Shown here: positions 36,287 to 44,575 of the stretch, one piece after another
Layout of the letters: the number at the start of each line of letters is the position of its first letter
Numbering within the stretch: the stretch's first letter is position 1
Assembly (NCBI GenBank): GCA_934663595.1
Contig: CAKUKM010000010.1
Location: forward strand, 1-64,000
Source: an uncultured Clostridia bacterium
GTDB taxonomy: Bacteria > Bacillota > Clostridia > Christensenellales > Aristaeellaceae
Direction of reading: 5' to 3'
Length of the DNA stretch: 64,000 nucleotides
Notes under the pieces: generated by a model
Told to the model about the DNA's origin: nothing
What the model saw: only the letters and a program-made list of their open reading frames with translations
Databases searched by the model: none
Made by a program: the position numbers and the translations under genes

Positions 36287-37516
36287 TTATTCCACCAGCA
36301 GCACGGTCAGATCGTTGACGTTGGTGCCGGTCGGGCCGGTGATAATCAGGTTTCCAATGCGCTTCAGCGCGGGATAGGAATCGTTGTCCTTGAGCGCCTG
36401 ATCGATGGAAACGCCCGCCCTGCGCAGCTTTTGGGCCGTCGCGCCGTCGCACCAGCCGCCCGCCGCGTCGGTCGGGCCGTCGGTGCCGTCCGAGCCGATG
36501 GAAAACAGCAAAACGCCCGGCAGATTCTCCATTCCGCGCGCGGCGCTGAAGGCCAGCTCCTGATTGCGGCCGCCCATCCCCGTTCCGGTCAGATGCACCA
36601 CCGTTTCGCCGCCGAGAATAAACGCCCGGCGCTCGCCCTTCCCCGCATGCTCGCGCGCAATGGCCGCGAGAAAACTGCCCGCCTCGCGCGCCTCGCAATC
36701 GAGACTCGCGGTGAGCACGATCGGCGCAAATCCGCATTCCGCGCACGCGTCGGCCGCCGCCGCACACAGGCCGCGAACGGAGCCGGTCACGGTAATCATC
36801 GCGTTTTCCAGCGCCTTCGGCGTTTCCTGATCCAGGCACGCGCGGGCGCGATCGCTGATTTTCAGATGGTATTTTTCCGCAACGGCGCGCGCCGACGCGC
36901 AGGTGGACACGTCCGGGCAGGTCGGACCCGACGCAATGACGTCCGCCGCATCGCCGAGCACGTCCGACAGCGCGACCGTAAACACGCGCGCGGGCGCGCA
37001 GAGGCGCGCAAATTTGCCGCCCTTTACGGCGGAAAGGCGCTTGCGAACGGCGTTGATTTCGGAAATCTCCGCGCCGCACGCAAGCAGCTGGCGCGTAATG
37101 TCCGCGAGCTCGTCCGGCTCAATCAGCGGCGATTCAAACAGCGCCGATCCTCCGCCGGACAGCAGAAACAGCACCTGATCGTCCGCGCTCAGCCCGCGCA
37201 CCGCGTTCATCGCCTCGCGCGTGGCCGAAAAGGAATTCGCATCCGGCACGGGATGTCCCGCCTCGAAGATGCGCAGGCCGTCGATCGGGCCGAGCGAATG
37301 GCCGTATTTGGTAATGACGACTCCGCCCTGCACGCGCGGGCCGAGATCCTCGCACGCCGCGTTCGCCATGCGCCACGCCGCCTTGCCCACGGCAATGACA
37401 ATCAGCCTTCCGCTTTCCTGCGGAAGCTCGGCGAGCGCCGCGCGCACGGCGGTTTCGGGCAGCGATGCGTCGATCGCGCGCCGAATGATTCCCGGCATGG
37501 CCTCCTGCGCATTCAC
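36287..37516 (-). CDS. Glycerate 2-kinase (GckA/MOFRL type)
   Basis: This family phosphorylates D-glycerate to 2-phosphoglycerate. The 409-residue protein has AVGKAAWRMANAA, LFLLSGGGSALFESP, the central kinase segment SDVLGDAADVIASGP and the C-terminal MOFRL domain with GGETVVHLTGTGMGGRNQELAF and SDGTDGPTDAAGG. The start is GTG at 37516, overlapping the ribokinase stop (GTGA), after AAGGAGT. Last gene of a four-gene minus-strand operon. Confidence 0.9.
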   Translation of the reverse strand: MNAQEAMPGIIRRAIDASLPETAVRAALAELPQESGRLIVIAVGKAAWRMANAACEDLGPRVQGGVVITKYGHSLGPIDGLRIFEAGHPVPDANSFSATREAMNAVRGLSADDQVLFLLSGGGSALFESPLIEPDELADITRQLLACGAEISEINAVRKRLSAVKGGKFARLCAPARVFTVALSDVLGDAADVIASGPTCPDVSTCASARAVAEKYHLKISDRARACLDQETPKALENAMITVTGSVRGLCAAAADACAECGFAPIVLTASLDCEAREAGSFLAAIAREHAGKGERRAFILGGETVVHLTGTGMGGRNQELAFSAARGMENLPGVLLFSIGSDGTDGPTDAAGGWCDGATAQKLRRAGVSIDQALKDNDSYPALKRIGNLIITGPTGTNVNDLTVLLVE

Positions 37517-38424
37517 AGCCCCCACTCCTTTCGAATCTGTTCCATCGTGGGCATGGCGGATTGCGCGCCGAGCCCGGTTACGGAGAGCGCGCCGGCGGCG
37601 TTCGCCAGGCGCACGCATTGCGGAATCGGCCATTCCATCGCGAGACCCGCGGCCAGACCGGCGTTAAACGTATCGCCCGCGGCGGTGGTATCCACAGCGC
37701 GCACCGAAAAGCCCGGCACAGGCTGAATGCCCGCTTCGGAGCCGATAAACGCGCCCTCCGCGCCGCGCTTGTGAATCACGGTGCAGCCGCTTAAATCGAT
37801 CAGCCGCCGCATTCGCGCCTCCATCGGCGCGTCCTCCGGAAGCTCGCCGGTCAGGATTTGCAGCTCGGTTTCGTTCGGCGTAATAAAATCGGCGCACGCC
37901 AGCCATTCGGCGGGCAGCGGAGCCGCGGGCGCGGGATCGAGAATCACCGTTTTGCCCATTGCGCGCAGCCGTTTCAACGCGTGCCCCACCGTTTCCAGCG
38001 GAATTTCCAATTGAATGAGAAAGATTTCGCAATCGGCCAGCGCGTCCAGCGCCGCGTCCATCCAGGCGATATCGCATTTCGCGTTCGCGCCCGGAATGGA
38101 AACGATGCTGTTTTCGCCCGAATCGGTCACCCAGATATCGGCAATGCCGGTGGTTGTGCCGGCCTCCACGCCCACGGAATCGGTATTCACGCCCTCGGCC
38201 GCGAAATGCGAAAGGTAGTTCCTGCCGAACAGGTCGTCGCCCACCTTGCCGGCCATGCGCGTTTCCGCCCCCAGCCGGGCCAGCGCAATCGCCTGATTCG
38301 CGCCCTTGCCGCCGAATTCCGTCTGGAAAAGAGAGCCTATAATGGACTCGCCCGGCGCGGGAAAGCGCGGCGTGCGCGCCACCATGTCGGTATTGATCGA
38401 GCCGATCACGGCGCATTTTTTCAT
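37513..38424 (-). CDS. rbsK: Ribokinase
   Basis: The 303-residue PfkB-family kinase has the ribokinase N-terminus (VIGSINTDMVARTPRFPAPG), the FGGKGANQAIALARLGA substrate motif and the catalytic DTTAAGDTFNAG near residue 245. It converts ribose to ribose 5-phosphate. The neighbouring nucleoside hydrolase would release the ribose, giving a purine/pyrimidine nucleoside salvage route. GAGGAGGCC precedes the ATG. Confidence 0.9.
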   Translation of the reverse strand: MKKCAVIGSINTDMVARTPRFPAPGESIIGSLFQTEFGGKGANQAIALARLGAETRMAGKVGDDLFGRNYLSHFAAEGVNTDSVGVEAGTTTGIADIWVTDSGENSIVSIPGANAKCDIAWMDAALDALADCEIFLIQLEIPLETVGHALKRLRAMGKTVILDPAPAAPLPAEWLACADFITPNETELQILTGELPEDAPMEARMRRLIDLSGCTVIHKRGAEGAFIGSEAGIQPVPGFSVRAVDTTAAGDTFNAGLAAGLAMEWPIPQCVRLANAAGALSVTGLGAQSAMPTMEQIRKEWGL

Positions 38425-38436
38425 TTTTCGGCCTCC

Positions 38437-39366
38437 TCAGGCGCGCGCGAGCTTTTCAAACAGGTCGCGGAAGATCGGATTGCGATGGCAGAAATACGCC
38501 TCGCGAATCAAATGGCGCGTTTCATCGTGCGCCCAATGGCTGTCGTCGGTCAGCAGCGGGCTGTGCGTAAGCTTCGTCGGCACCCAGTCGGGATGGATCA
38601 GATAGGCGATCGTCGAAACGTCCCAGATTTCCTTCGCCCAGGCGAAATGATCGCTGGAATAGGCGCTGAACAGCTCGACCAGCGCGTCGCACAGCGGATT
38701 TTTGCCGCCGATGCACGCGCTCAACTCCTGAACGCTGGTGAGCAAATGGCTGGCCACGCCCATGCACGGAACCAGCGTGAGCGGGCATCCGCAATCCAGC
38801 GCGATTCGCGCGGCGCGCACGTCCTGCGAGAGGTTGAATTCCCGCGCGGTCGGATAGCTGGTCGGATGGCCGCCGAGCCACACGATCGCGATCTTTTCAG
38901 CGATTTTCGGCTCCATCAGCAGCGCGGACGCGACGTTCGTGATCGCGCCGATCGCCACCACGTACAGCCGATCGCCGTCCGGACGCGCCATTGCGCGCGC
39001 TACCAGATCGCGCGCGGCGGGGCTGTCCACATAGCCGTTTTCGGGCAAATACGCCTCGGAGCCGCGCAACACGGTTTCCGTGCGATTCATCTTTTGAAGC
39101 AGACGCTGAATTTCCGCATAGCTCTTCTCCATGCCGTCCTTCGGGCCGGTCGAGCGGTCGTTGTAAAACGGCGCGGCATAGATCGCCTGCACGTTCAGCC
39201 GCTCCGGCGAAAGCAATGCATAGGCGAGCGCGAACTGATCGTCGACCTCGTTGTAGGTGTCGGTATCCAGCACCATATCGATTTTGCCCTCGGGCAGCGC
39301 GAGCGCACGCACCTGTTCCTCCGCCGGCGGAATGCGCCAGGAAAGTCCCTGTTTATCGAACCACAT
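38437..39366 (-). CDS. Nucleoside hydrolase (inosine-uridine type)
   Basis: The 309-residue protein carries the calcium-binding nucleoside hydrolase motif DTDTYNEVDDQFALAYAL near residue 33, plus VAIGAITNVASALL and EIWDVSTIAYLI near the C-terminal Asp. It cleaves the N-glycosidic bond of ribonucleosides. It overlaps the upstream epimerase-like gene by 14 bases and precedes rbsK by 12, so it is tightly coupled to ribose use. The first 25 residues are an unusual N-terminal extension before the first strand. Confidence 0.88.
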   Translation of the reverse strand: MWFDKQGLSWRIPPAEEQVRALALPEGKIDMVLDTDTYNEVDDQFALAYALLSPERLNVQAIYAAPFYNDRSTGPKDGMEKSYAEIQRLLQKMNRTETVLRGSEAYLPENGYVDSPAARDLVARAMARPDGDRLYVVAIGAITNVASALLMEPKIAEKIAIVWLGGHPTSYPTAREFNLSQDVRAARIALDCGCPLTLVPCMGVASHLLTSVQELSACIGGKNPLCDALVELFSAYSSDHFAWAKEIWDVSTIAYLIHPDWVPTKLTHSPLLTDDSHWAHDETRHLIREAYFCHRNPIFRDLFEKLARA

Positions 39367-40090
39367 ATTCCTTCTCCAGTTTCTTCAAGTATTCAATGCA
39401 GACCCGCGCCTCGTCCATGCCGCTGGGCGTGAGCGTTTCGCTCTCCACCACCATCGGAATGCCCATCTGAACCGCCTTCTGATACACCGCGGCGACCGGC
39501 GCCTCGCCCTCGCCGAGCGGTATGCCTCTGCCGTTCTTCATGCCGTCCTTGATGTGAATCACATGCACGCGATCCTTCAGGCGCTCCATGATCTCCGTGG
39601 GCTCCACGCCGCCAGCAAACGCCCAGAACGTATCGATTTCCAGCTCCAGCTGCGTGCGATACACGAGCTGATCGTGAATCATCGAGCCGTCCGAATTGGG
39701 TCTGAATTCATGCGAATGGTTGTGATAGCCCATGCGAATGCCCTCCGCGGCCAGGCGCGGCTGGAACTCGTTCGCCATTTCGATAAACGCGTCCAGCTTC
39801 TTCTGGTCGGACAGATCCGCGCCGGGCACGATGATGTTCGTATTGCCGATCGCCTTGTGATACGCGACGGTCTCCTCAAAATGCTCGGCGATTTCCTGCC
39901 AGCCGGTGTGCGTTCCGGACACGCGCAGGCCGTATTTTTCCAGCATGCCGCGCACCTCCTCGGCGGAATGGCCAAAGAAGCCCGCAAATTCCACGAATTT
40001 ATACCCGAGCGCGCTCACCTGCCGGAGCGCCTCGTCCAGATTTTTTTCGGTAAGATCGCGCACGCTGTAGAGCTGAAGTCCGTATTCCAT
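39353..40090 (-). CDS. Sugar phosphate isomerase/epimerase-like TIM barrel protein
   Basis: The 245-residue protein belongs to the xylose isomerase-like/AP endonuclease 2 superfamily (GLQLYSVRD, SALGYKFVEFAGFFG, MGYHNHSHEF, LELEIDTFWA, HIKDG, VESET). The metal-binding Glu, His and Asp positions are visible. Substrate unknown; members isomerise or dehydrate sugars and inositols. First gene of the nucleoside/ribose operon, behind a strong promoter and GGGGAGG. Confidence 0.87.
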   Translation of the reverse strand: MEYGLQLYSVRDLTEKNLDEALRQVSALGYKFVEFAGFFGHSAEEVRGMLEKYGLRVSGTHTGWQEIAEHFEETVAYHKAIGNTNIIVPGADLSDQKKLDAFIEMANEFQPRLAAEGIRMGYHNHSHEFRPNSDGSMIHDQLVYRTQLELEIDTFWAFAGGVEPTEIMERLKDRVHVIHIKDGMKNGRGIPLGEGEAPVAAVYQKAVQMGIPMVVESETLTPSGMDEARVCIEYLKKLEKEYVVR

Positions 40091-40127
40091 GAATCGTTCC
40101 TCCCCTTATTTCAAATAGGCTGGTTTC

Positions 40128-40156
40128 ATGATATCGCACGCGCGCGCGTTTGTCAA
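40128..40156 (-). promoter_or_regulatory. Promoter of the epimerase-nucleoside hydrolase-rbsK-glycerate kinase operon
   Basis: On the minus strand TTGACA (40151-40156), 17-bp spacer, TATCAT (40128-40133). Confidence 0.75.
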
Positions 40157-40201
40157 CGCCGAATCAGTTGTGAACAATTTTTAAAAAACCGACGCATACA
40201 T

Positions 40202-40230
40202 TTTACTTTTGAATCGCGCTATGCTATAAT
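40202..40230 (+). promoter_or_regulatory. Promoter of the parvulin gene
   Basis: TATAAT at 40225-40230, preceded at 17 bp by TTTACT. The start codon is 50 bases downstream. Confidence 0.6.
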
Positions 40231-40279
40231 TGGTGCAGTTCCGATCAGCGGAAGCAATATCATGAGGAGGATTTTCCCA

Positions 40280-41653
40280 ATGTTGAAGAAATTGATCTGC
40301 CTGTTCCTTGCGCTGGCATGTCTGGGCACGCTCGCGTTTGCAGAAACGACCGAGGATCCCGAGGCGCGCATCGCCGAGCTCGAGGCGCTGGTGGAGCTCT
40401 ACAAGCCCTATTACGACGCGCAGGTCATCGTGGAATACGATGGCGGCGTGATCTTCCTGGACGACGTGCTCGAGGAGTATTCCTATTACGAGCAGATGTA
40501 TTCCCAGTCCTACGGCATCGACCTCGCCTCCTACGGCCTGGACGCCCAGGTCAAGCAGCAGGCGGCGCAGTACCTGATGGAGGAAGCCGTAAAGCACATG
40601 AAGGCGACGGAGCTGGGCCTCGACGCGCTGGACGAGACGACGACCGCCGATCTGACCGCGCAGGCCGATGAAATGTGGGAAAACTACATTCAGAGCATCG
40701 CCGAGCAGATGAAGACCGACGAGCAGACGGTCGAGGACGTGCGCGACGACGCGATCGCGTATCTCCAGAACCTCGGCTACACGCAGGAGAGCCTGCTCGA
40801 GGATCTCAAGCACAACTACATCGAGGACAAGCTCTATGAAACCGTGACCGCGGATGTCACCGTGACCGACGAGGACATTCAGGCGGCCTATGAAGAGAAG
40901 ATCGCCTCGGACAAGGAGAGCTATACCAGCGATACCGCCTACAATTCCGCCCGCAATTCCGGCACGACGATCGCCTGGAATCCGGAGGGCTATCGCGCGG
41001 TCAAGCACGTGCTGATCAAGTTCGACGACGATCAGTCCACGCGCTACAACGACCTGACCAGCCAGCTGAACAACCTGAACGAGGCGCTCGAAGAGGCGCT
41101 GAATCCGGCTGAGACCGCCGAAGCGACTGATTCCGCCGAGGCGACCGCGGAGCCCGCCGCCGAAGAGACCGTAGAGCGCACCGCCGAGGAAATTCAGGCC
41201 GATATCGATTCCGTGCAGGCCGAGCTCGACGCGCTCTATGAAGAGCTGATGCCCACCGCGCAGGAGGTCGTCGACAAATTCAACGCCGGCGAATCCTTCG
41301 AAAGTCTGATCGAGACCTACAACGGCGATCCGGGCATGACCAGCGAGCCCACCAAGTCGCAGGGCTATGCCGTGAAGGCGGACTCCACCGCGTATGACGC
41401 GGCGTTCACCGAGGGCGCGATGTCCATCGCCGAGCTGGGCGGCATCTCCGAGCCGGTCAAGGGCGCGTATGGCATTTACGTGATCCACTACTTCGCGGAC
41501 ATTCCCGCCGGCGAGGTTCCGCTGGACGACATCCGCGTGGCGCTTTCGAGCAGCCTGCTGGATACCAAGATCAGCGAAACGTTCACGAACGCCGTCGCCG
41601 AATGGACCGACGCGCTGCACCCGGTATACCACTACGATCGCCTGAGCAAGTAA
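40280..41653 (+). CDS. Secreted parvulin-type peptidyl-prolyl isomerase/foldase
   Basis: The 457-residue protein has a type I signal peptide (LICLFLALACLGTLAFA|ET), a SurA/PrsA-like helical N-domain and a PpiC domain split into two parts. AVKHVLIKFDD (near residue 240) starts the domain; KSQGYAVKADSTAYDAAF and GGISEPVKGAYGIYVIHYF (near 360-405) end it. Between them lies an insertion of about 60 residues rich in Glu and Ala, predicted to be a coiled coil. It probably helps fold exported proteins outside the membrane. GAGGAGG precedes the ATG at 40280. Monocistronic with its own terminator. Confidence 0.86.
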   Translation: MLKKLICLFLALACLGTLAFAETTEDPEARIAELEALVELYKPYYDAQVIVEYDGGVIFLDDVLEEYSYYEQMYSQSYGIDLASYGLDAQVKQQAAQYLMEEAVKHMKATELGLDALDETTTADLTAQADEMWENYIQSIAEQMKTDEQTVEDVRDDAIAYLQNLGYTQESLLEDLKHNYIEDKLYETVTADVTVTDEDIQAAYEEKIASDKESYTSDTAYNSARNSGTTIAWNPEGYRAVKHVLIKFDDDQSTRYNDLTSQLNNLNEALEEALNPAETAEATDSAEATAEPAAEETVERTAEEIQADIDSVQAELDALYEELMPTAQEVVDKFNAGESFESLIETYNGDPGMTSEPTKSQGYAVKADSTAYDAAFTEGAMSIAELGGISEPVKGAYGIYVIHYFADIPAGEVPLDDIRVALSSSLLDTKISETFTNAVAEWTDALHPVYHYDRLSK

Positions 41654-41670
41654 ATATTGACGGGCCAAAC

Positions 41671-41701
41671 GCCTCCCTCCATTGCGAGGGAGGCATTTTT
41701 T
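41671..41701 (+). terminator. Terminator of the parvulin gene
   Basis: GCCTCCCTC (41671-41679) pairs with GAGGGAGGC (41686-41694), followed by ATTTTTT. Confidence 0.88.
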
Positions 41702-41754
41702 CGTTTGCGCGGGCATAGGCTGTATTCATGAAGCAATGCGAGGGGGCGAGGCCG

Positions 41755-42438
41755 ATGAATGCGCGCGAGGCGCTGATTCACGATTTGCGCGCGCCGCTGC
41801 AGCTGATTGCCGGCTGCGCCGAAATGCTGGAAATGGAGCTGGGCGAAAACGCGCGCGCCGGCGAATACGTGCGCCTGCTGTCCGAAAGCGCGGCCGAAAT
41901 GCGCGCCATGCTCGAAAGCGCGCTCGAGAGCGGCCGGGCGGAGGCGCGATCGAGCGCCGAATCGGTCGAGCTGGTTCGCCGAACGCGCGAAATCTGCGCG
42001 CGCTATCGCTTAAACGCCGCGCGAAGGGGCGTTCGGCTGACGTTTTCCGCCAGCGACGCGGCCGTTCCCATGCGCCTGGATACCGGCAAATACGCGCGCA
42101 TACTGGCCAATCTTCTCTCGAACGCGCTGAAATACACGCCGTCCGGCGGGCATATCGCAATTTCGCTGGCCGCGGAGGAAGCGTGCGTTCGCGTCGCCGT
42201 TGCCGACGACGGCTGCGGCATTGAGCCGGAGCGCCTGGCGCGCATTTTTCTGCCCGGTGAAACGGATTCGGGCTACGGCCTCGGCCTCGCCATCGCGCGC
42301 GACTATGCCAAACGGCTGCGCGGCGCGCTGGAGGCCGCCTCCATTCCCGGAAAGGGCAGCGTCTTTACGCTCACGCTGCCGCGCGGAATGCAAAAGGAAT
42401 CGGCCGTTTCCCAACCGGCGAACGCCGATCGGATTTAA
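41755..42438 (+). CDS. Cytoplasmic sensor-less histidine kinase
   Basis: The 227-residue protein consists only of a HisKA dimerisation/phosphoacceptor domain (ALIHDLRAPLQLIAGCAEML, His in H-box) and a HATPase domain (N-box ILANLLSNALKYTP, G1 VADDGCGIEP, G2 GYGLGLAIA). There is no membrane segment, PAS or HAMP domain, and no response regulator next to it. In a Spo0A-containing genome an orphan kinase may feed Spo0A or serve as a phosphatase; this is inference. ATG at 41755 follows GAGG; an upstream ATG at 41728 adds nine unconserved residues. Confidence 0.85.
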   Translation: MNAREALIHDLRAPLQLIAGCAEMLEMELGENARAGEYVRLLSESAAEMRAMLESALESGRAEARSSAESVELVRRTREICARYRLNAARRGVRLTFSASDAAVPMRLDTGKYARILANLLSNALKYTPSGGHIAISLAAEEACVRVAVADDGCGIEPERLARIFLPGETDSGYGLGLAIARDYAKRLRGALEAASIPGKGSVFTLTLPRGMQKESAVSQPANADRI

Positions 42439-42498
42439 AAAGGGCATGCCTCGCGCCCGGTCTGCAAAGGCCGGGCGCAAAGCATATGGATTTGCCGC

Positions 42499-43623
42499 TT
42501 ACAGGCGGATGATCTGGTCCTCGACCGCGTTTTTGCGGAAATCGGGCATGTCGATCGCGCGGCCGCCGTTCATTACGGACAGCTCGCTCAGCAGGCCGAC
42601 CGCCGTCCATTCGCACGCCTGATACACATCGATATCCGGCTTCTTATTCAGCCGAATCGCATCCACGAAATCCTCAACGAGGAAGAAATCGCCGCCGCCA
42701 TGGCCGGCATGGTTCTGCGCCTCGGTGGCGTTGCGATAGCGCTCGGGCAGATATTCGCCGAAATCGGAAAGATCGTGCCATTTGGATGCAAACACATCCT
42801 CGCCCAGCGAATCGAGCCAGACGAGATTCTTCCCCTCGTGCTCGCGCGCGCTTTCAAACGCGCCGCGGGTGCCCTGCAGCTGGTAGCCGGTCATGTTGTG
42901 CGGGCGCGGCGACGTGCAGTCCACGCGGAGCTTGATCAGCTTGCCGCTCTTCGTCTGGCACATGGTCACGGACGTATCGTCCTGGCGGAGGCCGTTGTGA
43001 TGTCCCGCCGAGAAGCAGCTGATCGAGGCAATGGAATCGCCCTCGAACCACTGCATCACCGGGCCGAGCGAATGCGTGGGATAAAACGAGCCGCGCTTGC
43101 CGAGCTGCCAGTACGAGCGCCACGAGGTCTTGCCGTTCGGGTATTTCATCAGGTTGGTCACGTTGTGGAGGTATTCGCATTCGGCGTAATAGACCTCGCC
43201 GAACAGCCCGCTGCGCACCATCTGGCGAATCTGCTGGCAATACGGCATGTAGCAGTAGTTTTCGGAATACATATACGTCTTCCCGCTCTTCTCCACCGCC
43301 TCCTTCAGCCACCACAGCTCGTCCATCGTAACGCCCGCGGTCACTTCGCTCAGCACGTGCTTGCCCGCCTCCAGCGCCGCGATCGCCTGCGGCACATGGC
43401 ACTGCATCGGCGTTGCGATCACCACCGCATCGACGTCCGATTCCAGCATGTCGTCGAACACGCGATAGGTGTGCGGAATGCCGTGTTCGCTGCTCTTCGC
43501 CTTGAGAAGTTCCTCGTCCAGATCGCACAGCGCCGCGATTTCCACATTCTCCATCGCCTTGAAGCCCATCAGCGTGGACAGTCCGCGCCCGCCCGCGATG
43601 CCGACCTTGAGAGTCTTTGCCAT
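42499..43623 (-). CDS. Gfo/Idh/MocA family oxidoreductase, GH109-like
   Basis: The 374-residue protein has an N-terminal NAD-binding Rossmann fold (VGIAGGRGLSTLMGFKAM, AVVIATPMQCHVPQAIAALEAGKHVLSEV) and a C-terminal substrate domain. The segment GSFYPTHSLGPVMQWF resembles the YPTHGLGP region of GH109 alpha-N-acetylgalactosaminidases, which use NAD as a bound redox cofactor, so it could be a glycosidase rather than a dehydrogenase. It is divergent from a DeoR-family gene, and the two promoters share a 12-bp direct repeat. AAAGGAGAAT precedes the ATG. Confidence 0.82.
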   Translation of the reverse strand: MAKTLKVGIAGGRGLSTLMGFKAMENVEIAALCDLDEELLKAKSSEHGIPHTYRVFDDMLESDVDAVVIATPMQCHVPQAIAALEAGKHVLSEVTAGVTMDELWWLKEAVEKSGKTYMYSENYCYMPYCQQIRQMVRSGLFGEVYYAECEYLHNVTNLMKYPNGKTSWRSYWQLGKRGSFYPTHSLGPVMQWFEGDSIASISCFSAGHHNGLRQDDTSVTMCQTKSGKLIKLRVDCTSPRPHNMTGYQLQGTRGAFESAREHEGKNLVWLDSLGEDVFASKWHDLSDFGEYLPERYRNATEAQNHAGHGGGDFFLVEDFVDAIRLNKKPDIDVYQACEWTAVGLLSELSVMNGGRAIDMPDFRKNAVEDQIIRL

Positions 43624-43684
43624 GGTTCATTCTCCTTTGCGCTTTTTTCTCCCCGCGCCGCCGGCGCCGGAGGAATTCGGGTGT

Positions 43685-43714
43685 ATTATAGGCGCAATTT
43701 CCCGGAATTGTCAA
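43685..43714 (-). promoter_or_regulatory. Promoter of the Gfo/Idh/MocA gene
   Basis: On the minus strand TTGACA (43709-43714), 18-bp spacer, TATAAT (43685-43690). Confidence 0.72.
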
Positions 43715-43716
43715 GC

Positions 43717-43767
43717 GAATCGATCAAAATGGCGTAAATTAAATGAGTATTGACTGAATCGATCAAA
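43717..43767. promoter_or_regulatory. Paired 12-bp repeats, candidate DeoR operators
   Basis: GAATCGATCAAA occurs at 43717-43728 and again at 43756-43767, starts 39 bp apart. The first abuts the -35 of the minus-strand oxidoreductase gene; the second follows TTGACT (43750-43755), the probable -35 of the DeoR operon. The core ATCGAT is palindromic. One repressor could control both directions. Confidence 0.6.
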
Positions 43768-43798
43768 TGTGATACTCTCTTTTCCAGAGGTGAGCAGA

Positions 43799-44575
43799 TT
43801 GGGAAAGATTGAAAGGCAGCTCATTCAGATGGAGGGCTATCTGCAGGATTCGCCGAAGATGTCGCTTGCGGACGCGCGGACGCTTCTGGACGTATCGGAT
43901 TCGACGGTGCGCCGCCTGTTTGCGCGGCTGGAGGAACGCGGAAGCGCGATTCGCGTGCACGGCGGCGTTCAGAGCATTCCGAAATCCAGGCCGGAATACA
44001 GCTACCCCTGCATGGAATCGCGCCGTCTGGCGCAGAAAAAGCGCATTGCGCGCGCGGCGATCGACCTGATCGGCCCCTCGCGAATCATTTTTCTGGACAG
44101 CGGCAGCACGGTGTATCAGCTGAGCCTGTGCATCGTGGACTGGCTGCGCGCCGGGCGGCGCGAGACGATCCGGCTGTTTACGAATTCCGTAAAAAACCTG
44201 CAGGCGCTCTCGGGTCTAGCGGAAATCCAGTTCATCGGCGGAAAATACCGCGAGCACCGGCAGGATTGCTGCGGCTTTCTGGCGGAGGAAGCGCTGAAGG
44301 AGCTGAATTTTGATCTGTGCTTTCTGGGCGCGGACGGCTGCGATATCGATCAGGGCGTTTCCTGCACGGACATGGAAACCGCGCGGCTGGGCAGTCTCGC
44401 GGTCGATCGGAGCCGGCGGCGCATCGTTTTGATGGATTCCGAGAAATTCCGCGCCGGCGCGCTGTTTACGTATGCGCCGATGGAGAAGCTGGACGCCGTA
44501 ATCAGCGATACGGAGCTGTCCCCGGCGCTGGAATCGCGCCTCCGCGAAAAGGGCGTGGAGGTGCATTTGAAATGA
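43799..44575 (+). CDS. DeoR/GlpR-family transcriptional regulator
   Basis: DeoR regulators usually sense phosphorylated sugars. The 258-residue protein has the winged HTH (MSLADARTLLDVSDSTVRRLFARLEERGSAIRVHGG with the typical R-VHGG wing) and the DeoR effector domain (FLDSGSTVYQLS, LFTNSVKNLQAL, FLGADGCDIDQGVSCTD, VLMDSEKF). The start is TTG at 43799 shortly after AGAGGTGA; a GTG at 43769 falls inside the operator/promoter region. It overlaps the following histidine kinase gene by four bases. Likely controls both its operon and the divergent oxidoreductase gene. Confidence 0.88.
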   Translation: MGKIERQLIQMEGYLQDSPKMSLADARTLLDVSDSTVRRLFARLEERGSAIRVHGGVQSIPKSRPEYSYPCMESRRLAQKKRIARAAIDLIGPSRIIFLDSGSTVYQLSLCIVDWLRAGRRETIRLFTNSVKNLQALSGLAEIQFIGGKYREHRQDCCGFLAEEALKELNFDLCFLGADGCDIDQGVSCTDMETARLGSLAVDRSRRRIVLMDSEKFRAGALFTYAPMEKLDAVISDTELSPALESRLREKGVEVHLK

